Below, one piece after another: positions 49,297-58,053 of a stretch of 64,000 bases of DNA. A program made the position numbers and the translations under genes. Each line of letters opens with the position of its first letter. Within the stretch, counting starts at the first letter, position 1. Origin of the DNA: an uncultured Porticoccus sp. (GTDB taxonomy: Bacteria > Pseudomonadota > Gammaproteobacteria > Pseudomonadales > Porticoccaceae); the NCBI RefSeq assembly GCF_913061305.1, contig NZ_CAJXST010000008.1:62001-126000 (forward strand), written 5' to 3'. The notes beneath the pieces are model-generated. The model was given only the letters and a program-made list of their open reading frames with translations. It was not told the DNA's origin and searched no databases.

Positions 49297-50163
49297 TCAG
49301 CCTGGATACTCAACACCGCTATCAGCGATCAGATCACGCAAAGAATTCACCAAAGCCTTGCCTGTTTCACTGGGCAGGCCGTCTTCTGTCAGGGTGTTAT
49401 CAAGGGTTATACCGTCGAGACTGCCCCGACATGCCAGGTATTCAAGCATGGCCCGGTTATCCCAGTCCGCCAGATAGTCTTCTCCAGCACAATAGGACAT
49501 CATGGCCACCAAGCCGAGTGCCGCCCAGTTGGATACATCCGCTATCACCAGCTCGTCACAGGTGGTTACCGACGGAATAATGGCCAGTTCACTGAGTTTC
49601 TCGAGCACATTACCCATGCCGATCTCATTGCCACCATCACCCAATGCAATGACCGGACAATCCGAGAGCTCAAGAAAGACATCAAAGCAGAGGGTACCGG
49701 AGCTGATATCCTCGCCTCGCATATTGTAATAATGGCCATCACCTGCGGGCCCGGCAAGCTCGATACTGACCATGAGCTCGGGCTGGTAATCCGCCAGCAG
49801 GTCGGTCACCTGCTGCCTGAGCCCTGCGGGACGACCAAGGGGAACACGTGCCACGCAATAATCACCGCCTATGGCATTAGCCAATACATCGCCACAAATC
49901 AGTATCGGCTCGGCACCAATCTGCTCCAGAACCCGATAAAGCGCAATTGCGCCGGCGGGGCCATCGGACTCAAACGTGTCCAGCACCGGAAATCCTGTCC
50001 CGATCAATACCCGGCCAGTACAACTCAACAGTTGCCTGGCTGCCCGCAGACAGTAGCCAGGCTTGAGACTGGACTGAACGGATTGCATTCCCCGCAGATT
50101 GCGGGCCACCAGCAGGTTTTCAATGCGCTGACTCACTGCCAGCTCACGCCGAATATCATTCAT
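49297..50163 (-). CDS. D-glutamate cyclase-like protein, DUF4392 domain
   Basis: From MNDIRRELAVSQRIENLL the protein has 288 residues. SSLKPGYCLRAARQLLSCTG, IGTGFPVLDTFESDGPAGAI and IALGDGGNEIGMGN form the DUF4392 pattern. This is the C-terminal half of mammalian DGLUCY, which turns D-glutamate into 5-oxo-D-proline. The N-terminal half (DUF1445) is a separate gene in the same operon. Activity here is inferred. The ATG at 50163 was chosen; four more codons upstream are possible. It follows pxpC by 21 bases. Confidence 0.85.
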   Translation of the reverse strand: MNDIRRELAVSQRIENLLVARNLRGMQSVQSSLKPGYCLRAARQLLSCTGRVLIGTGFPVLDTFESDGPAGAIALYRVLEQIGAEPILICGDVLANAIGGDYCVARVPLGRPAGLRQQVTDLLADYQPELMVSIELAGPAGDGHYYNMRGEDISSGTLCFDVFLELSDCPVIALGDGGNEIGMGNVLEKLSELAIIPSVTTCDELVIADVSNWAALGLVAMMSYCAGEDYLADWDNRAMLEYLACRGSLDGITLDNTLTEDGLPSETGKALVNSLRDLIADSGVEYPG

Positions 50164-50184
50164 AAGCCACCACAATATTAGCCA

Positions 50185-51126
50185 TCAGCCACAAACCTCG
50201 GGCTTTAGTTGTCTGTACATACTGTCCGCCGCCAGCCGAATACGACGGGCCTCCGCCATTGTGACGGACTTAAAAGAAACCAGACCACCCGGTTTTAGTT
50301 GCGCCAGTTGTGACATGTCCAACGAAATCACTGAACCCAGTTTGGGGTAACCACCGATGGTCTGACGGTCATGCATCAGTATGATAGGCAAACCATCCGG
50401 AGGGATTTGTATTGCACCCAGGCAAACACCTTCGGATAAAAGATCGGGAATATCAATATCAATGGGTGGCCCCGCCAACCGAGATGCCATCCGGTCGGAC
50501 TGACTCAGCAATCGGTATTCACTGGCAAAAAAACGCTCTTGTTGGTCACGTGAAATCAATGCAGACTGATAACCACTCACCACCCTCAGCAATACACGGC
50601 CACCATAAACCGGTCGGTAGCCACGTCCCAGCAAGAGGCATTGACGATCCGAAGTGTCTGCACAGGGCAAATGATCCCCAGCCTGTAGCGGATTACCGGA
50701 CAGGCCTCCCACGCCTTCGCGAACGACCGTCGCCGTACTGCCGAAGGTTGCCGGGATATTGAACCCACCAGCCACCGCCAGATAGGCACGCATACCCCTG
50801 CGGGCATAACCCAATGCCACCCTGTCACCGGATTTTACCCGGTGGCTGCGCCAACTCTCCTTTGGTTGCCCGTTAATGGTCAGTGGCATATCTGCACCAC
50901 AGAGGGCAAGAATCGTGTCTGCCTGACATTCAAGTTCCAGACCGCCAATGGTCACTTCAAGGGCCGTCATGCCGGGATCATTCCCGCACAATCGATTGGC
51001 CCAATTGAAGGCAAGGGGATCGGCCGGACCACCGGTGGTCAAACCAAACCGGTGATAGCCGAAGCGGCCAGCATCCTGGAGAAGGGTCAGGACACCGGGA
51101 CGATCCACACGAAAACCACCCTTCAT
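50185..51126 (-). CDS. pxpC: 5-oxoprolinase subunit C (biotin-dependent carboxylase-like)
   Basis: PxpC (KipA-like), 313 residues, is part of the ATP-dependent PxpABC complex that opens 5-oxoproline to glutamate. VDRPGVLTLLQDAGRFGYHRFG, GGPADPLAFNWANRLCGND, YLAVAGGFNIPATFGS and ILMHDRQTIGGYPKLG are diagnostic. It overlaps pxpB by four bases (ATGA). Confidence 0.95.
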   Translation of the reverse strand: MKGGFRVDRPGVLTLLQDAGRFGYHRFGLTTGGPADPLAFNWANRLCGNDPGMTALEVTIGGLELECQADTILALCGADMPLTINGQPKESWRSHRVKSGDRVALGYARRGMRAYLAVAGGFNIPATFGSTATVVREGVGGLSGNPLQAGDHLPCADTSDRQCLLLGRGYRPVYGGRVLLRVVSGYQSALISRDQQERFFASEYRLLSQSDRMASRLAGPPIDIDIPDLLSEGVCLGAIQIPPDGLPIILMHDRQTIGGYPKLGSVISLDMSQLAQLKPGGLVSFKSVTMAEARRIRLAADSMYRQLKPEVCG

Positions 51127-51803
51127 GCTAACCGGCCACCCCTGGCCAGAAAAGTTTCCCGATTGATACTGAAAAAGCGTACCCGGTCACCCACCTGAAG
51201 CGGCATGCTGGGTTCGCTGAGGGGATCGAACATCCGCTCCGGACAAAGGCCAATCAAATTCCAGCCACCGGGGGAGTCCGCGGGATATACCGCAGTCTGT
51301 CGCCCGGCTATACCCACGCTACCACAGGGCACCGATGTTCTGGGTGTATCCAGTCGGGGCATGACAATGCGCGAATCAACCTCTCCAAGGTAGGCAAAAC
51401 CCGGCGCAAAACCTATCGCATACACGAGGTATTCCCGGGATTGATGCAGAGCGATCACCTCCTCCACCGAGACCTTTTTCACGCGACTGATTTCAGCGAG
51501 ATCCGGCCCGGACTCCATGCTGTAGTAAACAGGCAATTCAACGAGCTTGCCGACTGAACCGGAAGCAGCTGGTGCGGTGTCCAGCATCTCTGTAATCTTC
51601 TGCTCAAGGGTTGCGGCATCGATACACGAGAGATCGAAGATAACTAGTAGCGAGGCATAGGAGGGCACGAGATCAATCAGCACATCGGCTAACACGGACT
51701 CCAGCACAGCCGTTGCCTGTCGAACCCGAGCTGACGTATCCGCTGTCACCACCTGCTCAAAATAGATGATCAGCGCATTTTCACTGGCAGGCATAACCCT
51801 CAT
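51123..51803 (-). CDS. pxpB: 5-oxoprolinase subunit B (KipI-like)
   Basis: PxpB has 226 residues. Its C-terminal cyclophilin-like part shows YLVYAIGFAPGFAYLGEVD, RTSVPCGSVGIAGRQTAVYP and GGWNLIGLCPERMFDP, the KipI signature. In other bacteria the homolog KipI inhibits a sporulation kinase, but beside pxpA and pxpC the oxoprolinase role is far more likely. It overlaps pxpA and pxpC by four bases on each side. Confidence 0.95.
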   Translation of the reverse strand: MRVMPASENALIIYFEQVVTADTSARVRQATAVLESVLADVLIDLVPSYASLLVIFDLSCIDAATLEQKITEMLDTAPAASGSVGKLVELPVYYSMESGPDLAEISRVKKVSVEEVIALHQSREYLVYAIGFAPGFAYLGEVDSRIVMPRLDTPRTSVPCGSVGIAGRQTAVYPADSPGGWNLIGLCPERMFDPLSEPSMPLQVGDRVRFFSINRETFLARGGRLA

Positions 51804-52534
51804 TGATCAAGCAGTGCCCGGATTTCACGAATCACCGCAACGCTCTCAGGGTTGTCGCCATGGATACACAGGGTATCCGCTTTAATAAGCAGCGAATCGC
51901 CATCCTCGGTCGTAACGGATCCATAACGTTTGAGCTGTTTAACCTGCGCAAGCGTCGTTTTTCTGTCGTGGACCGCACCGGGCTCGGAACGGGGCACCAG
52001 CAAGCCATTGCTGTCATAGCGCCGATCGGCAAAGGCCTCAAACCACAGTGTGACGCCCAGTGCTTCTGCCTCGCGACGGTGCAGCTCGGCCTCGGGAGTG
52101 GCTTGCAGGACAAGGTGAATCGGTCGATAAAAACCGGCCACGGATAACATCACTGCACGGCGAAGTTGATGATCCACCATCATGTCGTTGTATAACGCCC
52201 CATGGGGTTTGACATAGGACAGGGACAGGTTTTGCGAACGGCTCATCCCGTCCAGTGCCGCTATCTGGTAATGCATGAGCGCAACAAGTTCATCCTTTGA
52301 GCAGGTCATGGAACGGCGCCCAAAACCCTCGCGATCAGGGTAGCCGGGGTGTGCGCCAACCATCACGCTGTATTTTGCCGCCAGATTGAGCGTCCGCTGT
52401 ATCATCAGATGATCCCCGGCATGGTAGCCACAGGCAATGCTGGCCTGATGGACATAGGCCATCACCGCTTCGTCTGCACCAAGCAATCCGCCCTCAACGG
52501 TTTCACCGAGATCGGCGTTCAACATCAATGACAT
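51800..52534 (-). CDS. pxpA: 5-oxoprolinase subunit A (LamB/YcsF family)
   Basis: PxpA has 244 residues from the ATG at 52534, which has GGGAGG six bases upstream; a TTG two codons earlier is less likely. LNADLGETVEGGLLGADEAV, IACGYHAGDHLMIQRT, GAHPGYPDREGFGRR and CIHGDNPESVAVIREIR are the YcsF family blocks. It is the second gene of the operon, after the DUF1445 protein. Confidence 0.95.
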   Translation of the reverse strand: MSLMLNADLGETVEGGLLGADEAVMAYVHQASIACGYHAGDHLMIQRTLNLAAKYSVMVGAHPGYPDREGFGRRSMTCSKDELVALMHYQIAALDGMSRSQNLSLSYVKPHGALYNDMMVDHQLRRAVMLSVAGFYRPIHLVLQATPEAELHRREAEALGVTLWFEAFADRRYDSNGLLVPRSEPGAVHDRKTTLAQVKQLKRYGSVTTEDGDSLLIKADTLCIHGDNPESVAVIREIRALLDQ

Positions 52535-52559
52535 CACCAACCTCCCTGAAGCCGAGCCA

Positions 52560-53342
52560 TCACATTATCGCCAGCTGGCTGTTGAGCAGGTCGGTCACCA
52601 GCATGGAGCCGGGACTGTGAGTAATACACAGCGGTGGTCTGGCCTGCTCCAGCGCAACCTGGGGCGTTACCCCACAGGCCCAGAAGAGAGGCAACTCATC
52701 AGCCTGGATGGTTACCGAATGGCCAAAATCCGGTTCTTCAAGCTGCCCAATACCAATTTGCGCCGGATCGCCCAGGTGAATCGGGGCGCCATGCATGTTG
52801 GGAAACCGGGTACAGACCTGGATGGCCCGGATAGCGTCGGTTGCCTTGAAGGGACGCATACTCACCACCATATTGCCACCAAAACGCCCCGCCGAGCGAC
52901 AGGGTATACTGGTGCGATACATCGGCACGTTGACCCCCTCCGAAATGTTGCGGATTTCAAGGCCATCGGTCAGCAGTGCCTCTTCAAAGGAAAAGGAACA
53001 ACCCAGCACAAAAGTCACCAGATCCCGCCGCCAGTAAGCAGTAATATCCACCGGCTCTTCAACCAACTGCCCTCGCTCAAAGACGCGATAACAAGGCACA
53101 TCCGTGCGAATATCCAGCTCGGCGCCCAGTGACGGCAAACTGTACTGACCAGCATCAGAGACCGCAATCAATGGGCAGGGCTTGGGATTCAACTGACAAA
53201 AACGCAAAAATTCACCAGCCCAGTTTTCAGGGAGAATGACCACATTGCCCTGCACATAACCGCGGCAATGCCCTGAGGTGTGCCCGGTAAACTGACCGGA
53301 TCGAATAGCCAGTCGTAATTCATGCGGATTGGATATTGGCAT
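52560..53342 (-). CDS. DUF1445 family putative hydro-lyase / D-glutamate cyclase N-terminal half
   Basis: The 260-residue protein matches the YcsI/DUF1445 family: [47 protein letters not shown] and [19 protein letters not shown], with [13 protein letters not shown] at the end. In mammals this domain is fused to DUF4392 as DGLUCY. In bacteria it is often beside pxpABC. The activity of the stand-alone protein is not settled. It is the first gene of the operon; the 185 bases upstream hold its probable promoter. Confidence 0.88.
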   Translation of the reverse strand: MPISNPHELRLAIRSGQFTGHTSGHCRGYVQGNVVILPENWAGEFLRFCQLNPKPCPLIAVSDAGQYSLPSLGAELDIRTDVPCYRVFERGQLVEEPVDITAYWRRDLVTFVLGCSFSFEEALLTDGLEIRNISEGVNVPMYRTSIPCRSAGRFGGNMVVSMRPFKATDAIRAIQVCTRFPNMHGAPIHLGDPAQIGIGQLEEPDFGHSVTIQADELPLFWACGVTPQVALEQARPPLCITHSPGSMLVTDLLNSQLAIM

Positions 53343-53527
53343 TTGGAATATTCCTGTCCAGAGTGACCTTTAACCGACATTCAACCATCGAACACAGCCG
53401 ATGACCACAGGTAGGTGGCGATCACACATTCCAGGAAGAAGCCTTGTCAACCGCGACGGAGCAACCCGGCAACAACCGGTGGCGTACTGTCAAAACAATG
53501 TACCACCAGTTGAGGGAGAATGGGTGC

Positions 53528-54046
53528 TTAACCGTCTTCAGGCGGCGCCCACAAATAAGGTTTGTCGCTTTGTCCACTTCGCAGACAACTTATCGGTGCA
53601 GGCCAGGCATTTTTCATGACCTCCTGGAAATCCCGCTGACTCAGATGGAGCAGATGATGGTGGTCACCTGCCTCAATATAGATATCGAGGCTATCCAGCA
53701 AGGCGCTGTCGACAATGACATCCAGCTTGAATGCCTGCCCCAGTCCCGGGATAGCACCTTCGTTGCAGTCGGGAAAAAGCCCTTTCAGGTCACGCTCATC
53801 CACTATTTCATACTCGTGCTGGCGACCGTACTCCAGCCACTCCAGTATCAACTTGTTGGAGGCGGGGATAACACACATCGCATAATGATCGTTCTGCTTG
53901 ACGACCACAGCTTTTGCCAGCTTTTCCGGGGGGACATGTGCTTCCCGGGCAGTGGCCATCGAGTTACTGGTTTGTGCATGTTTCAGCACTTCATAATTAA
54001 TTTTTTTGCGGCCGAGATAATCAGCCAATACAGGTGAGATACTCAT
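53528..54046 (-). CDS. YbaK/EbsC-type aminoacyl-tRNA deacylase
   Basis: From MSISPVLADYLGRKKINYEV the protein has 172 residues. EVLKHAQTSNSMATAREAHV, KLAKAVVVKQNDHYAMCVIP and GAIPGLGQAFKLDV fit the YbaK/ProX family, which clears mischarged tRNA (for example Cys- or Ala-tRNAPro). The open frame extends 35 codons upstream, but the internal Met fits homologs. A basic C-terminal tail follows. It lies 185 bases upstream of the D-glutamate operon on the same strand. Confidence 0.82.
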   Translation of the reverse strand: MSISPVLADYLGRKKINYEVLKHAQTSNSMATAREAHVPPEKLAKAVVVKQNDHYAMCVIPASNKLILEWLEYGRQHEYEIVDERDLKGLFPDCNEGAIPGLGQAFKLDVIVDSALLDSLDIYIEAGDHHHLLHLSQRDFQEVMKNAWPAPISCLRSGQSDKPYLWAPPEDG

Positions 54047-54248
54047 AATCCGGCACCTCCTGATCAGTGTAAACAGGTTATTTTCAGTATAGTTTGACTG
54101 GCGCCGTTTCACCCCCACTAAGCACAGAACAATTCGATCTATCGGGTTCACCCCGACAGATGGAATCCAGCTTAATCCTCTTTTTTACTGCCAATCTCGA
54201 TCGGGCCATGGCTGGGATACTGAGGATATTATGCATCCCTCGCTGTTG

Positions 54249-54264
54249 TTAAGAATTCTTTAAG
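54249..54264 (+). promoter_or_regulatory. Candidate response-regulator box TTAAG-N6-TTAAG
   Basis: TTAAG (54249-54253), six bases, TTAAG (54260-54264) form a direct repeat with an 11-base period. As I recall it, this is the published site for the ferrous-iron regulator BqsR of Pseudomonas aeruginosa, and it also fits the PmrA half-site spacing (YTTAAK-N5-YTTAAK, one mismatch at 54248). It is about 45 bases upstream of the first gene of the ten-gene operon that itself encodes an OmpR-family response regulator. A -10-like TATTAG or TACTCT lies just downstream. Confidence 0.6.
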
Positions 54265-54307
54265 TATTAGCCACTACTCTGCAAGGTAACCAGATACCGA
54301 TCAGGGT

Positions 54308-55063
54308 ATGAACATGCAAGAAATCAGACAAACCAGCCAGGAATATTCCGACAACATCCAGGCCAAACAGTGGTTGCACCGATGGCTTGTCCCGGCGCCG
54401 GCACTGAACCTGCACCCACCCCATTGTGAAAGCAGCGCGGCCGTACAACAGTATGTCGCCAGACAGTTTTTTCAGGCTTATGGCGCCACAGTGCACGAGT
54501 TCCTGCCCATCTTCCTCAGTCTGTCCTGTCGGGATCAACTCTCTGCGGTGACAGGCATCCGGCCCGTCGATGCAAGTCCGTTGTTTCTTGAGCAGTACCT
54601 GGACAATCCGATCGAACTGGAAATCAACCGTTATTCGTCTGTACCCGTAGCTCGCCATCAGATTGCCGAAATCGGCAATCTGGCCGCCACCCAAAGGGGC
54701 TCGAGTCAGCTGCTATTCATTCTGCTGGCGGCCACCCTGCGGCGAGCCAATTTTGAATGGCTGGTATTTACTGCGACACCACAGGTCAGGAAAGCCATCA
54801 GCAAACTGGGATTTGAACTGCACCCTATCGCGGACGCCAGAGCTTCTCGGTTGCAGACATCCACCGAGGAGGAATGGGGCAGCTATTACCAGACTCAACC
54901 AGTTGTGGTTGCCGGACAGCTGGCACAGGCCATAGACGTAATCAACGAGAGAAAAACGTTGCGGGCAGCGCTTTCATTTTATGATGCGCGCATTGACAGC
55001 CTGGCCAAAGAACAGCTACAGCTCCGTGGGGTAGATAGTGCCGACTATTCTTTCGCGGCTTGA
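54308..55063 (+). CDS. Thermostable hemolysin family protein (GNAT-like fold)
   Basis: The 251-residue protein resembles the T_hemolysin family (PF12261), whose fold is related to acyl-homoserine-lactone synthases and GNAT enzymes. HPPHCESSAAVQQYVARQFF, FLEQYLDNPIELEIN and ARHQIAEIGNLAATQRGSSQ (the acyl/acetyl-CoA loop region) support this. It lacks a signal peptide, so a secreted hemolysin is unlikely; an acyltransferase step of the pathway is my inference. ATG at 54314 has a better spaced AGGG than the one at 54308. Its last 26 bases overlap the next gene. Confidence 0.75.
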   Translation: MNMQEIRQTSQEYSDNIQAKQWLHRWLVPAPALNLHPPHCESSAAVQQYVARQFFQAYGATVHEFLPIFLSLSCRDQLSAVTGIRPVDASPLFLEQYLDNPIELEINRYSSVPVARHQIAEIGNLAATQRGSSQLLFILLAATLRRANFEWLVFTATPQVRKAISKLGFELHPIADARASRLQTSTEEEWGSYYQTQPVVVAGQLAQAIDVINERKTLRAALSFYDARIDSLAKEQLQLRGVDSADYSFAA

Positions 55064-56531
55064 TGGTCTTTATGATGACGACCAGGTTGTCGTCAGAGAT
55101 GCCACGCAGCGCCTGACATACGGTGCGTTGATACAACGCTGTGGCGATCTGGCTGCCCTGCTGAAGAAATACCGGATCGGCAGGCTGGCGTTGCACCTCG
55201 ATAATGGCCCCGACTGGCTGGTGGTTGATCTGGCCAGCCAGCTGGCCGACATCTGCCTGCTCCCCCTGCCAACCTTTTTCTCCAACAGGCAGGTGCAACA
55301 TGCTCTGACAGAAACGCCTGTCGATGCCATCGTCACCGGTCCCAACGCTGTGATCGATCTATCCGGACAGATAGTGGAAACAGTGCAGCTACCCGGTACT
55401 GCCGAGCTCTGGCTGAACCGTCTCTCGGCCTGCGAGGACCACGCACTCATTCCTGAGAATACCGGAAAAATCACTTACACCTCCGGCTCAACCGGTACCC
55501 CCAAAGGGGTCTGCCTCAGCAACCAGCAATTGATCGACGAGGCGATGTTCCTCGGCAGTGCTGTGGGACTATCGAAGCCGCGACACCTCTGTCTGTTGCC
55601 TTTGAGCACCCTGCTGGAAAATGTTGCCGGTATTTATGCACCGCTGCTGTTCGGTGGAGAGGTGATTATCCCCGCCCTGAAGGAAATGGGCATCTCTGGC
55701 AGTTCGACAGTTGAACCGTCTGCCCTGATTGAAACCATCAGCAAATACCAACCCAACACCCTGATCCTGACACCACAACTCCTGCAACTGCTGGTGGTCA
55801 GTGTCCGCAATGGTTGGCAGCCCCCGAAATCACTGAAGTTTGTCGCCGTGGGCGGCGCCAAAGTGGCGAGTCAATTGCTGATAGAAGCATGGCAATCAGG
55901 CATTCCCGCGTACCAGGGCTACGGTCTGTCAGAATGCGCCTCTGTGGTGAGTCTGAATACACCCCGCGCTCAGATTATCGATAGTTGCGGGAAACCCCTG
56001 CAGCACCTGAATGTACAGATTATCGATGGAGAAGTTGTCGTCAGCGGCAATGCCATGCTCGGTTATGCCAATACTCCCTCAAGCTGGGGACAACAGACTA
56101 TCCACACCGGTGATCTCGGTTATCTCGATGCCCAGGGCTTTCTGCATATTCTCGGGCGACGCAAAAACCTGATGATTTCCAGTTACGGCCGCAACATCAA
56201 CCCGGAGTGGCTGGAATCCGAGTTTCTCGCATCCCCAATCTTTGCAGACTTTATCGTCTTCGGTGATGCCAAATCACACTGTGTGGCACTGCTGTCGACA
56301 CGGGATAGCAGCACGACAGATCAACAGATAGATAGCTTCATTCAACAGATCAACCAACAACTGCCAGATTACGCACGCATCCGGAACTGGCAGAGATTAC
56401 CCACATTATTGACAAAAACCCCTGCACTGATAACGGACAATGGTCGACCAAAACGGGCAGCCATTGCCCAACATTATGCCGGCCAAATTGACCAGCTTTA
56501 CGACATGCCCGTTGAGGAATTACACGTATGA
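55038..56531 (+). CDS. AMP-forming acyl-CoA synthetase / ligase
   Basis: This ANL-superfamily adenylating enzyme of 497 residues has the P-loop ITYTSGSTGTPKGVCLS (about 148-164), YQGYGLSECASVVSLN (A5), HTGDLGYLDAQGFLHILGRRKNLMI (A7-A8) and the catalytic A10 Lys in TDNGRPKRAAI. The acid it activates is unknown; a fatty acid is likely. It starts at GTG inside the previous gene and overlaps the diiron enzyme by four bases. Confidence 0.88.
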   Translation: MPTILSRLDGLYDDDQVVVRDATQRLTYGALIQRCGDLAALLKKYRIGRLALHLDNGPDWLVVDLASQLADICLLPLPTFFSNRQVQHALTETPVDAIVTGPNAVIDLSGQIVETVQLPGTAELWLNRLSACEDHALIPENTGKITYTSGSTGTPKGVCLSNQQLIDEAMFLGSAVGLSKPRHLCLLPLSTLLENVAGIYAPLLFGGEVIIPALKEMGISGSSTVEPSALIETISKYQPNTLILTPQLLQLLVVSVRNGWQPPKSLKFVAVGGAKVASQLLIEAWQSGIPAYQGYGLSECASVVSLNTPRAQIIDSCGKPLQHLNVQIIDGEVVVSGNAMLGYANTPSSWGQQTIHTGDLGYLDAQGFLHILGRRKNLMISSYGRNINPEWLESEFLASPIFADFIVFGDAKSHCVALLSTRDSSTTDQQIDSFIQQINQQLPDYARIRNWQRLPTLLTKTPALITDNGRPKRAAIAQHYAGQIDQLYDMPVEELHV

Positions 56532-57220
56532 ACGCACTAACATCCCCCCCTTTTTTCGATACGCTGACAACAGCAACAGACGCAGACAAAAGCCAACTGC
56601 TCACGGCACCCATTATCCAGCGAGGTCTTGAGGGCCGTATCGATATCGATGACTACCTCGGGTTTCTGCAACAGGCCTACCATCATGTCAAACACACCGT
56701 GCCACTACTGATGGCAGTGGGCTCCCGGTTACCGGAGGAGCAGGAGTGGTTGCGCCTGGCGGTAGCGGAATACATCGAAGAAGAAATCGGCCATCAGGAG
56801 TGGATTCTCAACGACATTGCCGCCTGCGGCTATGACAGTGACGCGGTCAGACGTGGCCAACCCAATCCCGCAACCGAACTGATGGTCGCCTACGCTTACG
56901 ATACTGTTATGCGCGTCAACCCGGCGGGCTTCTTTGGCATGGTTCACGTACTTGAAGGCACCAGCGTCAGTATCGCCGAAACCGTTGCCGACAATGTCCG
57001 CGGGACCCTGGGGCTTCCCCAAAATGCCTTTTCCTACCTGTATTCCCACGGTTCACTGGATAAGGAACATGTCGCCTTTTTTGAGGACCTGATGAACCGG
57101 GTTGACTCACCGCAGGACCAGGCACAGATCATTCACTCAGCCAGGATGTTTTATCAACTTTATGGCGACCTGTTCCGTTCGCTCGACGGTGTTTCCCACA
57201 ATATTCCACGCAGGGCCTGA
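56528..57220 (+). CDS. Heme-oxygenase-like diiron enzyme (TenA/CADD/UndA-like)
   Basis: This all-helical protein of 230 residues is of the heme-oxygenase-like fold. The likely metal ligands are Glu86 and His89 (in EYIEEEIGHQEW), Glu143 (in HVLEGTSVS), and His174, Asp178 and His181 (in SHGSLDKEHV). The H-x3-D-x2-H pattern matches the one in Chlamydia CADD; the E-x2-H pair matches UndA. Such enzymes use two irons and O2 to oxidise acids or amines. The substrate is unknown. It is embedded between the acyl ligase and the SDR, which suggests it acts on an activated or ligase-bound acyl group. Confidence 0.82.
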   Translation: MNALTSPPFFDTLTTATDADKSQLLTAPIIQRGLEGRIDIDDYLGFLQQAYHHVKHTVPLLMAVGSRLPEEQEWLRLAVAEYIEEEIGHQEWILNDIAACGYDSDAVRRGQPNPATELMVAYAYDTVMRVNPAGFFGMVHVLEGTSVSIAETVADNVRGTLGLPQNAFSYLYSHGSLDKEHVAFFEDLMNRVDSPQDQAQIIHSARMFYQLYGDLFRSLDGVSHNIPRRA

Positions 57221-57232
57221 CAGGGACGCAAC

Positions 57233-58042
57233 ATGGAACTGAACAACAAAGTAATTTTACTGACGGGGGCTACCGGGGGCATTGGTTGTGCGGTGGCCCG
57301 GGCATTGGCCGAGCAAGGAGCCAGCCTCAGGCTGGTTGGCCGAAACACTTCATCACTGAACCAGCTTGCCGGTCAATTAACGGGAAATCACCAAATAATC
57401 GTGGCGGATATCGGCACCTCTCAGGGTCGACATGACATCCTGTCAGGGTGTATCGATGGCGGCGGCATTGACCTGCTGATCAATCTGGCAGGCACAACAA
57501 CATTTCAATGCTTCGAGCACCAGCCTGAAGAGAGTATCGAACAGATACTCAGTACAAACCTGATTGCCCCCATGTTATTGACAAAACAGCTGATCCCCCT
57601 CCTGAACAATAGACCGGAGTCAGCCGTGGTCAACATCGGCTCGACCTATGGCAGCATCGGCCACCCCGGCTACGTCGCCTATTGTGCCAGTAAATCGGGC
57701 CTGAAAGGCTTTACCGAGGCGCTGCGCAGGGAACTCTGCGACACTGCCATCCAGGTTTTTTACCTGGCCCCCAGAGCGACGGACACCAGCTTGAATTCGC
57801 CCGCCGCCAATGACTTGAATCACGCCCTTGGCAATAAGGTAGATTCACCGGAACAGGTCGCTGATACGCTGGTGAAACTGGTCAAATCCAACCGGCATTG
57901 TCGGTTCATGGGATGGCCGGAAAAACTGTTTGTGAAAATTAACGCCCTGCTTCCGAGACTGGTTGACCGCGCACTGGTAAAAAAAATGCCGCTCATCAAA
58001 CAAATTCTCAACAACCACGAAACGACTAAAATCAACACCTAG
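57233..58042 (+). CDS. Short-chain dehydrogenase/reductase
   Basis: This SDR of 269 residues has the cofactor loop LLTGATGGIGCAVAR (about 9-23), NLAGTT, the catalytic Ser in VNIGSTYGSIG and YVAYCASKSGLKGF with the Tyr-x3-Lys pair. It has an added C-terminal segment (about 220-269) with basic and hydrophobic residues that could touch the membrane. It lies 12 bases after the diiron enzyme and likely reduces or oxidises a 3-oxo or aldehyde intermediate; that role is inferred. Confidence 0.88.
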   Translation: MELNNKVILLTGATGGIGCAVARALAEQGASLRLVGRNTSSLNQLAGQLTGNHQIIVADIGTSQGRHDILSGCIDGGGIDLLINLAGTTTFQCFEHQPEESIEQILSTNLIAPMLLTKQLIPLLNNRPESAVVNIGSTYGSIGHPGYVAYCASKSGLKGFTEALRRELCDTAIQVFYLAPRATDTSLNSPAANDLNHALGNKVDSPEQVADTLVKLVKSNRHCRFMGWPEKLFVKINALLPRLVDRALVKKMPLIKQILNNHETTKINT

Positions 58043-58053
58043 AGACTCACATT

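Noticed and set aside
49018-50181. Plus-strand frame of 387 codons
   Set aside because: It is antisense to the DUF4392 gene and the start of dat. Both are recognised proteins, and this translation has no domain pattern or signal.
54308-55063. Secreted hemolysin toxin
   Set aside because: No signal peptide or membrane segment; the family resembles acyltransferases and lies in a biosynthetic operon, so the family name is probably misleading.
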